Below, piece after piece: positions 36,290-47,279 of a DNA stretch of 64,000 nt. Source of the DNA: Ancylostoma caninum (Eukaryota > Nematoda > Chromadorea > Rhabditida > Ancylostomatidae); the NCBI GenBank assembly GCA_037903475.1, contig JBAJFG010000597.1, positions 620,001 to 684,000 on the forward strand, read 5' to 3'. The notes under the pieces are model-generated. The model did not search any database. It saw only the letters and a program-made list of their open reading frames with translations, and was not told the DNA's origin. The translations under genes and the position numbers were made by a program. How positions within the stretch are numbered: position 1 is the first letter of the stretch; each line of letters opens with the position of its first letter.

Positions 36290-37245
36290 AAACAGGTAAA
36301 CCCTGGTTTTATTCCAATCCTTTGATGATACGGCCGCGCAGCGATGCTACGTCGCGATTTCCTTACATCGTGCACAGGTTTTGACGCCACCTGACGAGTA
36401 TTACCCCATCCTTATAAGACAGAGCGAAGAGGAATATTATGAGCACGTACATGTGGCACGTGTTAGGACGTGCCAGAGCACGTACACCATCGAAGCGAAA
36501 CCGCGTTGCGGCAGTGGTGCGGAGCGGATGGGGAGGCGGCACCATCAAACGTAACAAAACTGAGTGAAGATGACCGCTATTAAGCGTACCTACGGGAGAA
36601 GGAGCAGGAAAATTTTGGAATGAAAAAAAGCATGAGGAAGGAGCGGAGCAGAAGGTTCTTTCATGCTTATGGTCAATCCACGAGCGGCGAAAGGAAAGTA
36701 AGATGTTGGAGATTTACAACAGAAGGATTAGTGTCCAGCCCCATACACAGAACCGCAACGAAGTGCCAGATGAAGTGCAAGAAGCGGGAGCTGCCCTCTA
36801 GTCAGCACTGCTGGCATCCTCCTGTAATTCTTCCGCAAGTTTGTTTGAGAAGAAAAAACATTCCGAAATTTAGGCCCATTTCATCTGCATGTTTTCTAAA
36901 TATGGCAACAGGGTATCAGTTCCCACACAACATCATCTTAGATTCATTTCATTCAATGCAGCATAAATAGGCCCAAACACATGTATATTGAATAAACATT
37001 CCCACAGAGCAAAAGAAAGGGGGGCGATAATGAAAGGGGGAGCAAATGTGAGGAGCAACGGGGCTGGAAAAGTAAATAAATGTACAATGTGCATATATTT
37101 AATTGGATATTGTGTTATGGGTTCTACGTAGCTCGTCATTACCTTATGCCCGGAATATGTACAATCAAAACTAAAGAAAGCGCTTTAATTTTCGAGCAGC
37201 TCATGCAGACGTAGTCGTCAAAAGGTGCTGATCACAATGATCTAA
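36290..37245. other. Spacer between the duplication and mariner
   Basis: A 116-codon plus frame at 36620-36970 (KSMRKERSRRFF start) has no family match and no splice context. Confidence 0.4.
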
Positions 37246-37251
37246 GTATTA

Positions 37252-38497
37252 GGGTGAGTCATAAGTTTTAGGAATTTTTAAAATTAATTTGTTTCGAATC
37301 AAGAACTCACACATTTATTGGATGTAAGAACCATTATGACCGATGACTGTCTGCCAACGACGAGCGAGACTGCGGATGCCGTAGTCGAAGAAGGAGCGCT
37401 TCTTTGACTCAAAGAATGCGGACAACTCGAACTTCAGGTCGTCTTCGCTTCTGAGCTGTTTTCCCTTTAGCCAATGCTCGAGACTTCTGAACAAATGGTA
37501 ATCTGAGGGGGCTAGGTCGGGGCTATAGGCAGGTTGCGGGAGAACTTCCAATTGCAACTCCTCCAGTTTTTGTTGGGTCTTCTTTGCAAAGTGTGGGCGG
37601 CAATTGTCTCACAGAAGCAGGATCTCATCACGTTTTCTGCCGCAGTTTTCCGCATTGAAGACCATTTCTTCCAGTTCTTGGCAGACATAGTCGGCATCAA
37701 TAGGCTTCCCTTGTGGAGCCAACTTCCATAGGATAGGGCCATCGACGCACCAGAAAACGGTGAGCATACTCTTCTTCCCATGAATATTCTTGCGTTGGAC
37801 GGGATTGGACTTCTTAATACGGATAACTGGAAACGGTTTACCCACTACACGGATTGGTCAGGGTTATCGTACAAGCACCACTTTTCATCACAGGTTATGA
37901 TTCTGTGGAAGAAACTTCCTCTGCGATGTTTTTTCAGAAGGTCGCGGCAAATGGCCACTCTCCGCTTTTTGTCGGCTTTGGACAAAACGTGTGGTATTAC
38001 GGAGGGCTTTTTAGGTACCAGATCCATTTTGCGCAGGAGTCGAAGTGCAGTTGACTGCGAACAGCCAACATGCATTGCGAGACTCCTGCTGTGCATCCGT
38101 GGGTTATCCAGCATCTGCTTTGCCGCCAACTTGCTGTCATAAATTGTTGGCCTCCCCGGTCGCAATTCATCTACCACCGAATGGTTTCCGGAGCGAAATC
38201 TCTTATACCAGTAGTAGACGTTGGAAGATGATATTTGGTACCGCCCATCATTGGCTCTGATTTCCTTGCAAGCTTGGGCGGCAGTGAATCCTCTTTCGAA
38301 GTAGTGCAAAATGAGCACACGGACGTGTTGTCTTTCTTCCATTTTAGTGAGAAAATGACCGGAGGATCCAGGAAAATGATCATACCGCCAGCAAGTCTTG
38401 GCCACGTGGCACTTACTTGTCTGCGGGAAGCACCTTGTCTTGTCGTGTTTAAACAGCTACAGACTTTTGAAAAATTCCTAAAACTTATGACTCACCC
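37252..38497 (-). mobile_element. mariner transposon (Tc1/mariner superfamily), 1246 bp
   Basis: Perfect 28-bp terminal inverted repeats lie at 37252-37279 and 38470-38497 (they begin gggtgagtcataagtttta). A TA dinucleotide flanks each side (37250-37251 and 38498-38499), the standard target-site duplication. Size and layout match full-length mariners of about 1.3 kb. Identical ends imply a fairly recent insertion even though the transposase is broken. The element resembles the mariner named bandit from dog hookworm; that comparison is from memory. Confidence 0.95.
37315..38342 (-). pseudogene. mariner transposase, inactivated by a frameshift and a stop
   Basis: The natural start is the ATG at 38342-38340 (MEERQHVRVLILHYF), giving about 342 codons to the stop at 37315, the usual mariner length. 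The N-terminal helix-turn-helix region is followed by the linker with ALRLLRKMDLVPKKPS. The three DD34D catalytic aspartates are all visible: ITCDEKW, DNCRPH, and APSDYH, with 34 residues between the last two. Two lesions break it: a frameshift with an adjacent TAG near 37845-37850 after the YDNPDQS motif, and an in-frame TGA at 37609-37611 replacing the His that normally precedes DN-x-RPH. The frame beyond each lesion is intact, so the breaks are few and recent. This copy cannot make full transposase but could be mobilised in trans. Confidence 0.93.
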
Positions 38498-38845
38498 TAA
38501 TATGTATGTATAACCTGTTCCACTGGAAAAGATAGTTCAAGAAGCAACAGAGAAAAAAGTGTGGGAAAGTGTGCAGGAATTCGAGAGGGTTAAAAGGGGG
38601 CACTGTGCACGAATATTCCCCTGTCGCTGCGTTTGAAAGAGGCAATACAATGTATAACTTCCTACCAAACAATTATAATAACCCATTTCACCCTTTATTT
38701 TAAAAATACTTAGGGGGGGGGCAGCAATGTATGTGGATATGGGACCATGAGTATGGTTACGCATGGGTACATAGCAGCCAGGTACAGAAATCATGACATA
38801 TGCGTAATCATGTTTAAAGAAAAGGAAAAGGTTAACATGCAGCCG

Positions 38846-38956
38846 CACGCATCATTGAGATTACCCGGAGTAAATCTGTTAACAGCACATAAATTTAGCC
38901 ATCGTTAACACAGGTGTCAATACTTTTACCCCGGGTACCTCAAGATGCATCCAGGT
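38846..38956 (+). mobile_element. Family B small inverted-repeat element (about 105 bp)
   Basis: The left end gcatcattgagattacccgg and the right end ccgggtacctcaagatgcat are imperfect complements. The interior contains a ttaac-rich stretch. Other likely members are near 27470-27565 (inverted), 30606-30745 and 50640-50760. Confidence 0.55.
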
Positions 38957-39106
38957 CATGCATGCGTACATTCTACTTCTTAAGCATTTGCAGTAGAACG
39001 TAGACAGCATTTTACGTAGGCTCAGAAGTGCAAGAATGAACTCGCACACATGAGCAATACTTGGTCAAAATACTACCCACATATTACAACTTAGGTTTTT
39101 TTTTAT

Positions 39107-39779
39107 GAACCCATTTTATCACACCGGGAAACTTTTATATTGGAAACTAGGGAAGCCAAGCTTGTGGTCTCGTTCACAACCCGAGACCGGTCGATGGCTA
39201 AATTGTATAATACTAGCCATTCGAAAGATTTCACACTAAATCTACTAACATAAATCTCTAAATGTCTAATCAGCTTTAATGAATCAGCTGTGGCCTCCGT
39301 ACATTAAGGAGGGAAATCCTCAAAAATAGCCGAAAGAAGGAAAAAAGGAAACAACGGAAGGAAAGTAAATGTGGAATTCGCGTCTTGGAGCAAATCTGCA
39401 ACGCAAATGGGCCTAATCCCAGGATTTTTTGTGGATTTCTCACGCTTCGCGAAAATTCTCACGATCATTCATATCATATCGGAGATCATGGTTATCTGAG
39501 CACTTTGCTCTGCCCTGCCGTTCACGTTGCTTCAAGAAGCGAATTGTACATTAACTTACTTTGTCTTTTTTCTTTTTTTTTCTGCAATTCTTGGGAATTT
39601 TCCTGCTGAATGTATGTAGATCACAGCTGATAATGCTGCTTGTACATTTAGAGATTTAGATTAGATTTAGTGTAAAGTCTTTCGAACTACTATTACAATT
39701 TAAGCATAGACGGTCTCGGATTGTGAAGAGACCACAAGTTTCCCAGTATAAAAGTCTCCCACTGTGATAAAAAGGGTTC
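39107..39779. mobile_element. Foldback-type inverted-repeat element, about 673 bp
   Basis: A left arm of about 165 bases (39107-39272) is mirrored at 39645-39779. Shared blocks include ttttatcaca, cttgtggtctc, ccgagaccg and the cgaaaga-ttacactaaatct region. Several small indels separate the arms. The 370-base centre holds no recognised gene. Ends are gaaccc/gggttc; no clear target duplication. Confidence 0.75.
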
Positions 39780-40059
39780 TTTCAGTAATTTTCCAAGAAA
39801 CTTAAGCTTCAATATGTGGGTAGGAACACTGCTACAACACTGGAACAAGACGAGGTCTCTGTTTTGTCCACTGTTAACCCTCGCTCAGTTGTTTTACCTA
39901 TAGTGCTCTGTGCTTCCTTCATTTTTTAGCCATATTTTTTTTTTCTCGGCGCACCTTTTTCGATGCATGAGATAGATAAATTTAAACAAATTAAAATGTA
40001 TTCTTGTTGGCAGAATGAGCTTGGTTCTCAAAATATGAAGACCGTGTAGATAAAATACG

Positions 40060-40350
40060 GAAAAGAATATTCAGCTTGAACATTTAAGTACGAAGCAGTT
40101 GCGTTAGTAGTAGCGGCGAGGCCAAATAAAGGGCACGTTCATACTTCGTCGCGTTGCGACCGTCACGCAAATGCAAACTGTTCAAAAGCCCAGCGCAGTG
40201 TGGAAGCATGCCCATGCTATGCTCTTGTTGTGGTAATTGACCTTTCCTTGCGAGGTTACTTCACGAATCCGAGTAGTGTGATGTTTATACTTTTTTCTTT
40301 CGAAAAACACGCTATGTGCCAATTCCTCGTCGTACGTATCTGCTAGCAGA
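40060..40350 (+). repeat. Interspersed repeat, copy 1
   Basis: Matches 60440-60670 in the same orientation in blocks: gcgac-cgt, gcaaactgt-caaaag, gtggtaat-gac-gt, and the tttttt-c-cgaaaa-cacgc region. Identity is patchy (perhaps 65-70%), so the copies are old. An open frame over it is not convincing as a gene. Confidence 0.55.
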
Positions 40351-40359
40351 TGCAATGTG

Positions 40360-43300
40360 ACGATTTCGTCGACATTGTGAGTTATGATTTGCACTTCTCC
40401 CTCCTTGCTCCAGCTGTTTCAGCGTGTAGTCTACTTATCTTCGCTGGATGTGGCCTCGCGCATGTTGTGGGCGTCGCTACGGTGCCATCGCCTGGCGATG
40501 AAGCATGAACACACCCGAAAAATTGAGGTTCCCTTCAAAACTGGAATCCTAGCGGCCGCGACTTTGAAAGTTAAGCTCCTAGCAGTTAATTTTGTATATG
40601 GAAAGTAGAAAGAAACTAAATACAAACAAGGAATTGAAGAAGCTAGCAGGGCCAGCATATGTTTTTGACTATATTTCATAGTGTAGTTTCGGAATGCGAC
40701 GAACTCTCACATTGGCGGGTAAGGAGGAAGAGCGAAGGCGAGCAATGCCATCTGAACATCCTACTTCAGAAATTTTTCCGTTTCGTTTATTTTTTCCATT
40801 TATTAAAAATTTACTAGAAGAAACTCTCAAGAGACCTGACAAATAAATTATTCGAAGTTTCTATGTAGTTTTTTAGTTTTTCATACCATTATCTTCTTGG
40901 AAATTGTGAACAATTTCTCCTAAAAATTTTCGGGGAGGTTAATCTCTATTGAAGGGTATCTTTATTCAACCAAGGCTCTTCAACGTGATGCTCGGGGTTA
41001 TTTTAACCTTTCGACTGTGTTCAGGACTCATTCAATTAGCGAATGGCAGAAAGTTGAGAAGAACTTCTCTCTCCAACACATCTCCTCGCTTTCCTTATAA
41101 AACTTGCTTGGTGAGCGAAGAGAAGAGGCTGGAAAAAGGCAGAAGATTGACGGAACGCTGTCAGTTTGCAGCTTGAAACAGCACAGGCGAAACAACGTGC
41201 TAAGTGCACTAAGCAGCATGCATTGGTGACGAGATGGGCGTGAAATGCAGATGGCAGCGGCGGCGGAAGCGAAGAGTCGCCGCATAAGTGGAAGGCAAAC
41301 ATATCAGCTGAGAAGACGCAAAAACGTGCTGCCAGTGTCGAAATCGAGAACATCCCCAGCGGAACATGCTCGTTCGATGATGTCTGCCTCGAATAAGTCG
41401 CCGCTGCACTTGGGGAGGGGAAGGCTTTGCTGAAGCAGTTAACACTTTGAAGGAATCGTGTGCTCTGGAGACGAGACCTTGCTCAAGACGAGGCTTTTTC
41501 TTCCGACTAAGGTTTGGATAACCTCAATTAGTTCAGAAGAGAATCGCAAAACATCAATATAACCTTGGATAGGTTGAACAGGAGCAGAAAGAAAGTTCTG
41601 CAAAATTCCAAAACACCCGAGTGCACAGGAAAATTCTCTCATGTCCTTCCAATTTTTCCAATTTACCAATACACATTGTCTCCAATGCTCAACAGAAAGA
41701 AAAAAAAACTTGAATCCATTGGTTTGGACTCTACGGTGATGTCATGAAATGTGGGGAGGCGCAGACAACCAAAGTGCAAAGATTTAGGTGGTGCGGCGCG
41801 TGCATGAGGGCCAGGACCACGGGAGTCTTCTACAACTCGTCTCAGAAGGGAGATATTAATGAAAGGGAAAAAAAAACATCGTGAAAAGTACATTTTTGTC
41901 ATCGATCGGAAGCTAAGCACATCCGAGAAACTCAAAAATTAGGGTCATATCTGCCAAAAACTTCTCGTGAGGCATATTCTACACGTGTTGATCTTCGAAT
42001 TTACTGATGAGATTTCGCCAATCTCCACAGATTTTTGTTGTTGATGAACTCGAGACCTTTCAAGAAATTTCTAGAGGTCGAAAGCGAATAACAGGCCCAA
42101 GACAATGACAAAAGTACCATTCCCAACCTTCCGGAACTCTTCACAAGATCAGATAGTCGTTGTTGACACATCTCACATATGTACGTATGTGTTTCAGTGA
42201 AATTTTCAGATGATTTTCTTTTAAAAGCATAAAACCGAAAAAAAAATACTAGGAAGACTTGATAGGAGCGTTCTGCCATACATTGGCGCGCTTTGGAATT
42301 CTTTGGAAAAAATGTATAAATAAAAAATGGCTCTATCAATACAAAGTAGTATGTAGTAGGTGTTAACATAAGTCCTTGCGCTTTTTCCAATTGTGATTTC
42401 TTCTGCCAAACTGCCACTTTTCCGTAACATGCTTTATACCTTCTGAAAGGCTTACCCTTCTCTACAATAGTATCATCCGCTGTTTTCACAGAACCAGTGA
42501 AATAATCAACTTTCGGGTCGAAGAAGAAAAGCGTCAGTTCGATCAAAAATACAATTTCCTCCTTATATTCGATAGAAATCAGAAAGCATCCCACACTATT
42601 TGAACGTTTGAGTTGTGTAGAATATATGGATTGCACCCAAAAGCTAACAAATAGGTGGGGAAAAGTGCATCCGAAAAAGCGCAAGACTTATTTTAACACC
42701 TAATATAAGAGAAATTTCACTCTGTATATTTTGCCAAGATTATATGTGCCTATAAACACAAGTATACGTACGTGGTCATGACTAGCACATGTACATTCCA
42801 TTCAATGGACTGCTCTGCTGTACATTCGAGCTGTGAAAGGTTCCTTATTTCATGACCGGATTATGAGATTATATTTCATTTATTTGGATAAGGCAGCGCC
42901 AAGAATATCATCGTAATATCTCACCGCCTACAATCCACGGTTTAACACCAAATTTAGGATATCCGAGTGAAGAGAATTTAAGATATCCGAGTTGCTGAAC
43001 AACCTAATGTATAACATGTACTCTCCAGAACTTTGGCAAAACAGGGAGCACTACTGAAGGAGTGGGCCAGTTTTTCATCAAATGAGTAGTAACTATTCCG
43101 TCCACCACCTAACAAGGAGTGGATATTAAATGTTCAGAGCATTTTAAAACAAGGTATTCCCCTTGATAAGGAGCCGTTGATCTCAAATCTATCCTCCGTT
43201 TCTGCTATAATGGCTTACAAATTAAGTGCTCTTATCACATAAAGAGTACTTAGTCTCATGCTCAGTTGTATCAGCTGGACATATGCTACCACATGTATAT

Positions 43301-46300
43301 ATGTGTTAACAGTTAGATAATCAATAAATGAAAAACCAATAAAAAAGTGATAAAAAAATAAAGCGGAAAATTGTCCGTTTCGTTTTTCAAAATTTCCATG
43401 TACATGCATGTACTAACTCAGGAAACCAGAGAACACTGTATCAAGTTTTAGGATATACTAAAAAGGAGTGAAATGAACGGAAAGGTTGTCAAGACGGCCT
43501 CGGCATCGGGCAAGCCTCAGGGAAAACGGATAACAAACGAGAAGTCAGACAGACACAGGAAGAATGCGAAGAGAAACCCATTAGAAGGAAGTGAAAAAAT
43601 TCCCGGTGCTCCGTGGGAAATCCGCTTTGTCCGTGACAATCGACATGCAGTGCCCAAGAAACCATATGATATTTGTTGACAGTGTTCTAGAGGTTCAAGA
43701 GTGCGTTGGCAGAGTGGATCGCTTGTACAGCGGCAAGCACCGCAGTGTCTCACTGCTCAGCATTATGCTGTGAATCAGAAATTCAGTCGAGAAGCGAACT
43801 GCTCGCGTGGTTTCTCGGAACAATGAAGCGCTTGATTCTTGGCTATGGCTGTTTCTGGGAGACGTAATACCGTGGGTAGCATATTATGGGGCAACGCTGC
43901 CCAAATAACCGGGCATACCGAACAAAAAAGCAGAATGAGGGTATTGTGGGGCACGTGGGAATGCGAAGCATAAACAGACAGGAAATCCACTTCAAGGTAA
44001 GTGCTCGAGTAATGGCAAGCATAGTTAGAGATTAAAGCTCGGAGAAAATGATAGCGCGGCCTTTTGTGCCTCATTTCTCATTGACGCCTTCGTCTGAAAT
44101 AGGGTCAAAACTGACAGTTGAGTTGCAGATTTTAGCAAAACTACTGCCTGTTGTATTCCCCCTTGAAAAAATGGGAGCTTGTTATTCATTAATTGCTGCA
44201 CATTACAAGGTGTAGTCCAAGAATTTACAACAAAAATGTGAAAAAAAAAAGAAAAAAAAAAGAGAAATGAGGTGAACTGGTCAAGATAATTCAACTAGCA
44301 CTAGGAATAAAGCAAAACTGTAGGATTCATCCAGTCACAAGCCACCGTGGATCGGCCTAATCATTGTTTGTGCATACATTTGCAATACCTAAGCAAAGGA
44401 GGCGTCAGTCGTTGTTGCCGCGCCACACTACCTACGCGACGCGGCAGACCAGGGGGCGCTGGTGTTGTCAGGCATTGCCGGGATTTTCGCTCCGCTTATT
44501 TGTGGTTCCCACTGCAAATTTCCACATGTGTGATCGTGCATTTACTTACGTTGTTGAGTATGAAAGGTGCCATCCCGGCAACGACCGACAGTCCATTAAC
44601 TAGCTGTCTCGTCGCAACGCGTAAGAGGTGTGGTGCGGCTTCGTTTTTTTTTTGTGATATACGCCCTGTACATGTAATGTACCTATATCGATAATGGACC
44701 ATCGCACAGCCGCACAGCACTAAATGACAGGACCGCAGATATAGAGCGCAACCGAAGCAAAGACCTCGGTGCGTCGACATAAATGCAGCGCGTGCAGCCG
44801 AACCAGCTTTGTTGACATCGCCTGTACACCCAAAAATAAAACGCAACTCCACTTCCTTCGATTTTCATCCCTGGTAGAACAGAGAAATCTACATATGATT
44901 CCACTAGTGCGAGTCGTTGATCGAGAGTAAGTCTTGGTGTGAGTATATACAGGTATACGAATCCGCAAACACTCACACAGCTAAGAGCGTCGGGCGTGCA
45001 AGGCCAGTTACCGGAATCTTCTATACTTAATATTCTATCTAGACGTTTATAGAACTCGTAATTTACCTCACTTCAAACTCAGTGCATAGTTTGTTCCAGA
45101 AAAAGACTATATTCAACAAGATTTTTTAAATTTTTTTCTGTGTGGTTGTCTCTGTCTACTTCTGTCCCTTTGGTTGCACAGGGTTCCGCCATCTTCGTTA
45201 CATAGAAGAGCCAAAGGTGCTTACTAAAAGGATTATTAAACAAATGAACAAAAGAATAAATGAGTGAATAAATGACCAATTACGAAAGTGAACATTTTAA
45301 AGCTCTACTGGGGGAAAACTGGCATTACTGAGATGAACGAAAATGCTCGCCGTAACTAACATTTAAGCTAGCTAGAAGGCTAAGGCGGTCATCACCCATT
45401 TGTCACGAGCCTATTTCATACCCAACACCGTAATGACACCTCACTCTATGCATTAAAGCTGCTTTTTAGCGGGATGATGGCTTCACTACACCGCAATGTG
45501 TTCACTTTCCCAGAAAAAGCACTAAACTGCAGCAGAGGGCCTGAAAGGGAAAAGGATTAATAAACGCTGGAAGTGTTCATGCTTTGACTTCTTCTTATGG
45601 TTCCCATCTGCTTCGCTCCCCATACCCACGTAAATTGTCCTCGAACGCACGAAAAAGAAGCGTCTTAGCAACGGGTCTCAAGCGAATTATTCTTATTCGG
45701 TAATCCAATTGCCTGCAACCAGCTGAAAACGCAGAATGGGCTTTCTAAAGGTCATGAGAACACACACGTGAAGGCCCTGGGCTACAGAGGGACCCAGCTA
45801 TGTATGCAGAAGAGGGATGTGGGCTCAGAGGTGTAAGGCGGATCGGAAGCGCCATGTTTGCTGGAGTTCTTGGCCCGGCTATGCGAGGGCGACGATAAAT
45901 GTGCGAACACTGTGTAGTGTTTGCGCAAACGCTGCGACCCCTGAGTTATTTGTCAAAAAACAATAATTGAGGAAGAATATGACGAAGGCGTTCGGCGTTC
46001 AGCGTCAGGGAAATGAGCAGCCGATTGTTCTTTGTGCTTATTATGCACTATTTTATGCACACGCAAGCCGATGACTGGAAAAAGAAAGTACACATAGACC
46101 ATTCGAAGCACCATATCCTATAACTACTGGACACACAATGAAGCATAGGATCTGGGTTAGGAATAGTGTTTCGCGACGAGGTTACTGTGGAGAGACTCCT
46201 ATCCGGAAATTACGCAATTCTCCCAAACTGTCCATTGCCGGGAAAAGGAGTGGGTGGCGGTGAAGGATACGTACATAATAATACTGCGCTCCAAGCATTT

Positions 46301-46550
46301 TCATCATTTCCCATTCATCCATTTTCGAATAGAAAATTCACAACAAGAAAGGCTACACTTTCCACCTAATTTCCAATTGGAAAGAAATGACAACATGCCA
46401 ATTCTTTCCAATGTATGCATATTGGAAAAAATAGCAGAGTTCATGACGAGACCGCGCTGCAAACAGCAAAACACTAACTGACGTGGACGTTGGTCATCGC
46501 GCTTGCTAAAGCATTGCCAGTTGTGGATGTTTAATGAATCTGAAGCTGAA
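40360..46550. other. Six kilobases without an assigned gene
   Basis: Holds the fourth dispersed repeat and several open frames. The longest (42001-42684, minus, 227 codons) is AT-rich with Phe/Lys runs. Its best part, DPKVDYFTGSVKTADDTIVE, ends at a good donor (GTAAGC near 42455), so a single real exon there is possible. A minus-strand block near 44700-44800 after tttgggtgtacag is also exon-like but short. Confidence 0.35.
41742..41815 (+). repeat. Short dispersed repeat, copy 4 of 4 (diverged)
   Basis: Reads catgaaatgtggggaggcgc then agacaaccaaagtgc, and continues ggtgcggcgcgtgcatgagg like copy 3. Confidence 0.5.
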
Positions 46551-46559
46551 AATTTTTAA

Positions 46560-47273
46560 TCTGTATATATAAAAGCGAAAATTTGTACGTATGTGTGGTT
46601 GTATGTGTGTAATAAATAGAAATCGCGGAGGGTGAACCGATCCGGACCAAATTTTGCATGCACGTACTACGCGGGCCGGCGGACGTTGTTGTAGGCTACT
46701 TTGCGCCTGGGATTATCAATTGATTCATCAATTAAATCGATTTTATTGATTTTTTGTTTTTTGGCCTGAGGACATGTCTTCTGGGGTCCCTCAATACGCC
46801 GAATACGAATATGGCAATCATTTTGCACGAAATATCGATTTGTTGATTTTATCGATTTTTTCCACTTTCGCTCGGGGTCGGACAAGGACATGTCTTATGG
46901 GTTTCTCGATACGCAGAATGCGAATACGACAACAATTTGCACGAGATATCGATTTATCGATTTTATTGATTTTCGGCTCTTCTGCCCAATGGAACGGTGA
47001 GGACATGTCTGCTGGGGTTCCTCGATACGCTGAATATGAATTTCACAACCATTTTGTACGAATGCATCGATTCAATATTACATGAATAGCTTTGCTAACT
47101 TTTCGCCCACAAGTCTATGCGGAAGGGTCACTTGGGCTTCGCAAACATGCTGATCACCAAAATTATGGAGATTTTAGTGTTTTAATGAATTTATCGATGT
47201 TAGTAATTGGCCTCAGCAAAGTGATTTAGCCAAGGTAGTAAAAAACCCGAGCGAAGCCGGGTACGGCAGCTAG
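46560..47273 (+). mobile_element. Non-autonomous Helitron, 714 bp
   Basis: The left end reads A|TC followed by tgtatatataaaagcgaaaa, the classic animal Helitron 5' start. The right end is CTAG (47270-47273) followed by T, with a GC-rich hairpin just inside it. The hairpin arms are acccg at 47245-47249 and cgggt at 47258-47262, with two further GC pairs inside. Insertion is between A and T with no target duplication, as expected for rolling-circle transposition. No Rep/helicase frame is present, so it depends on an autonomous relative. Confidence 0.85.
46740..47075 (+). repeat. Tandem 116-bp repeat inside the Helitron, about three copies
   Basis: The motif gacatgtct recurs at 46771, 46887 and 47002, giving periods of 116 and 115 bases. 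Each unit has a GACATGTCT-containing half, then 'tcgatacgc-gaat', then an AT-rich half with repeated tatcgatt-like blocks. Units differ by many substitutions, so the array is old. Internal satellite-like arrays are common in non-autonomous Helitrons. Confidence 0.8.
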
Positions 47274-47279
47274 TATTAT

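Noticed and set aside
36620..36970. 116-codon plus-strand frame
   Set aside because: No splice context, no family, and ordinary spacer composition downstream.
41036..41445. Overlapping frames on both strands with basic, histone-like composition
   Set aside because: Four frames are open at once and none has consistent splice sites or a recognisable domain.
42001..42684. 227-codon minus-strand frame, the second longest in the window
   Set aside because: AT-driven composition with Phe/Lys runs, internal splice-like sites and no motif. At most a short piece near 42455-42560 may be an exon.
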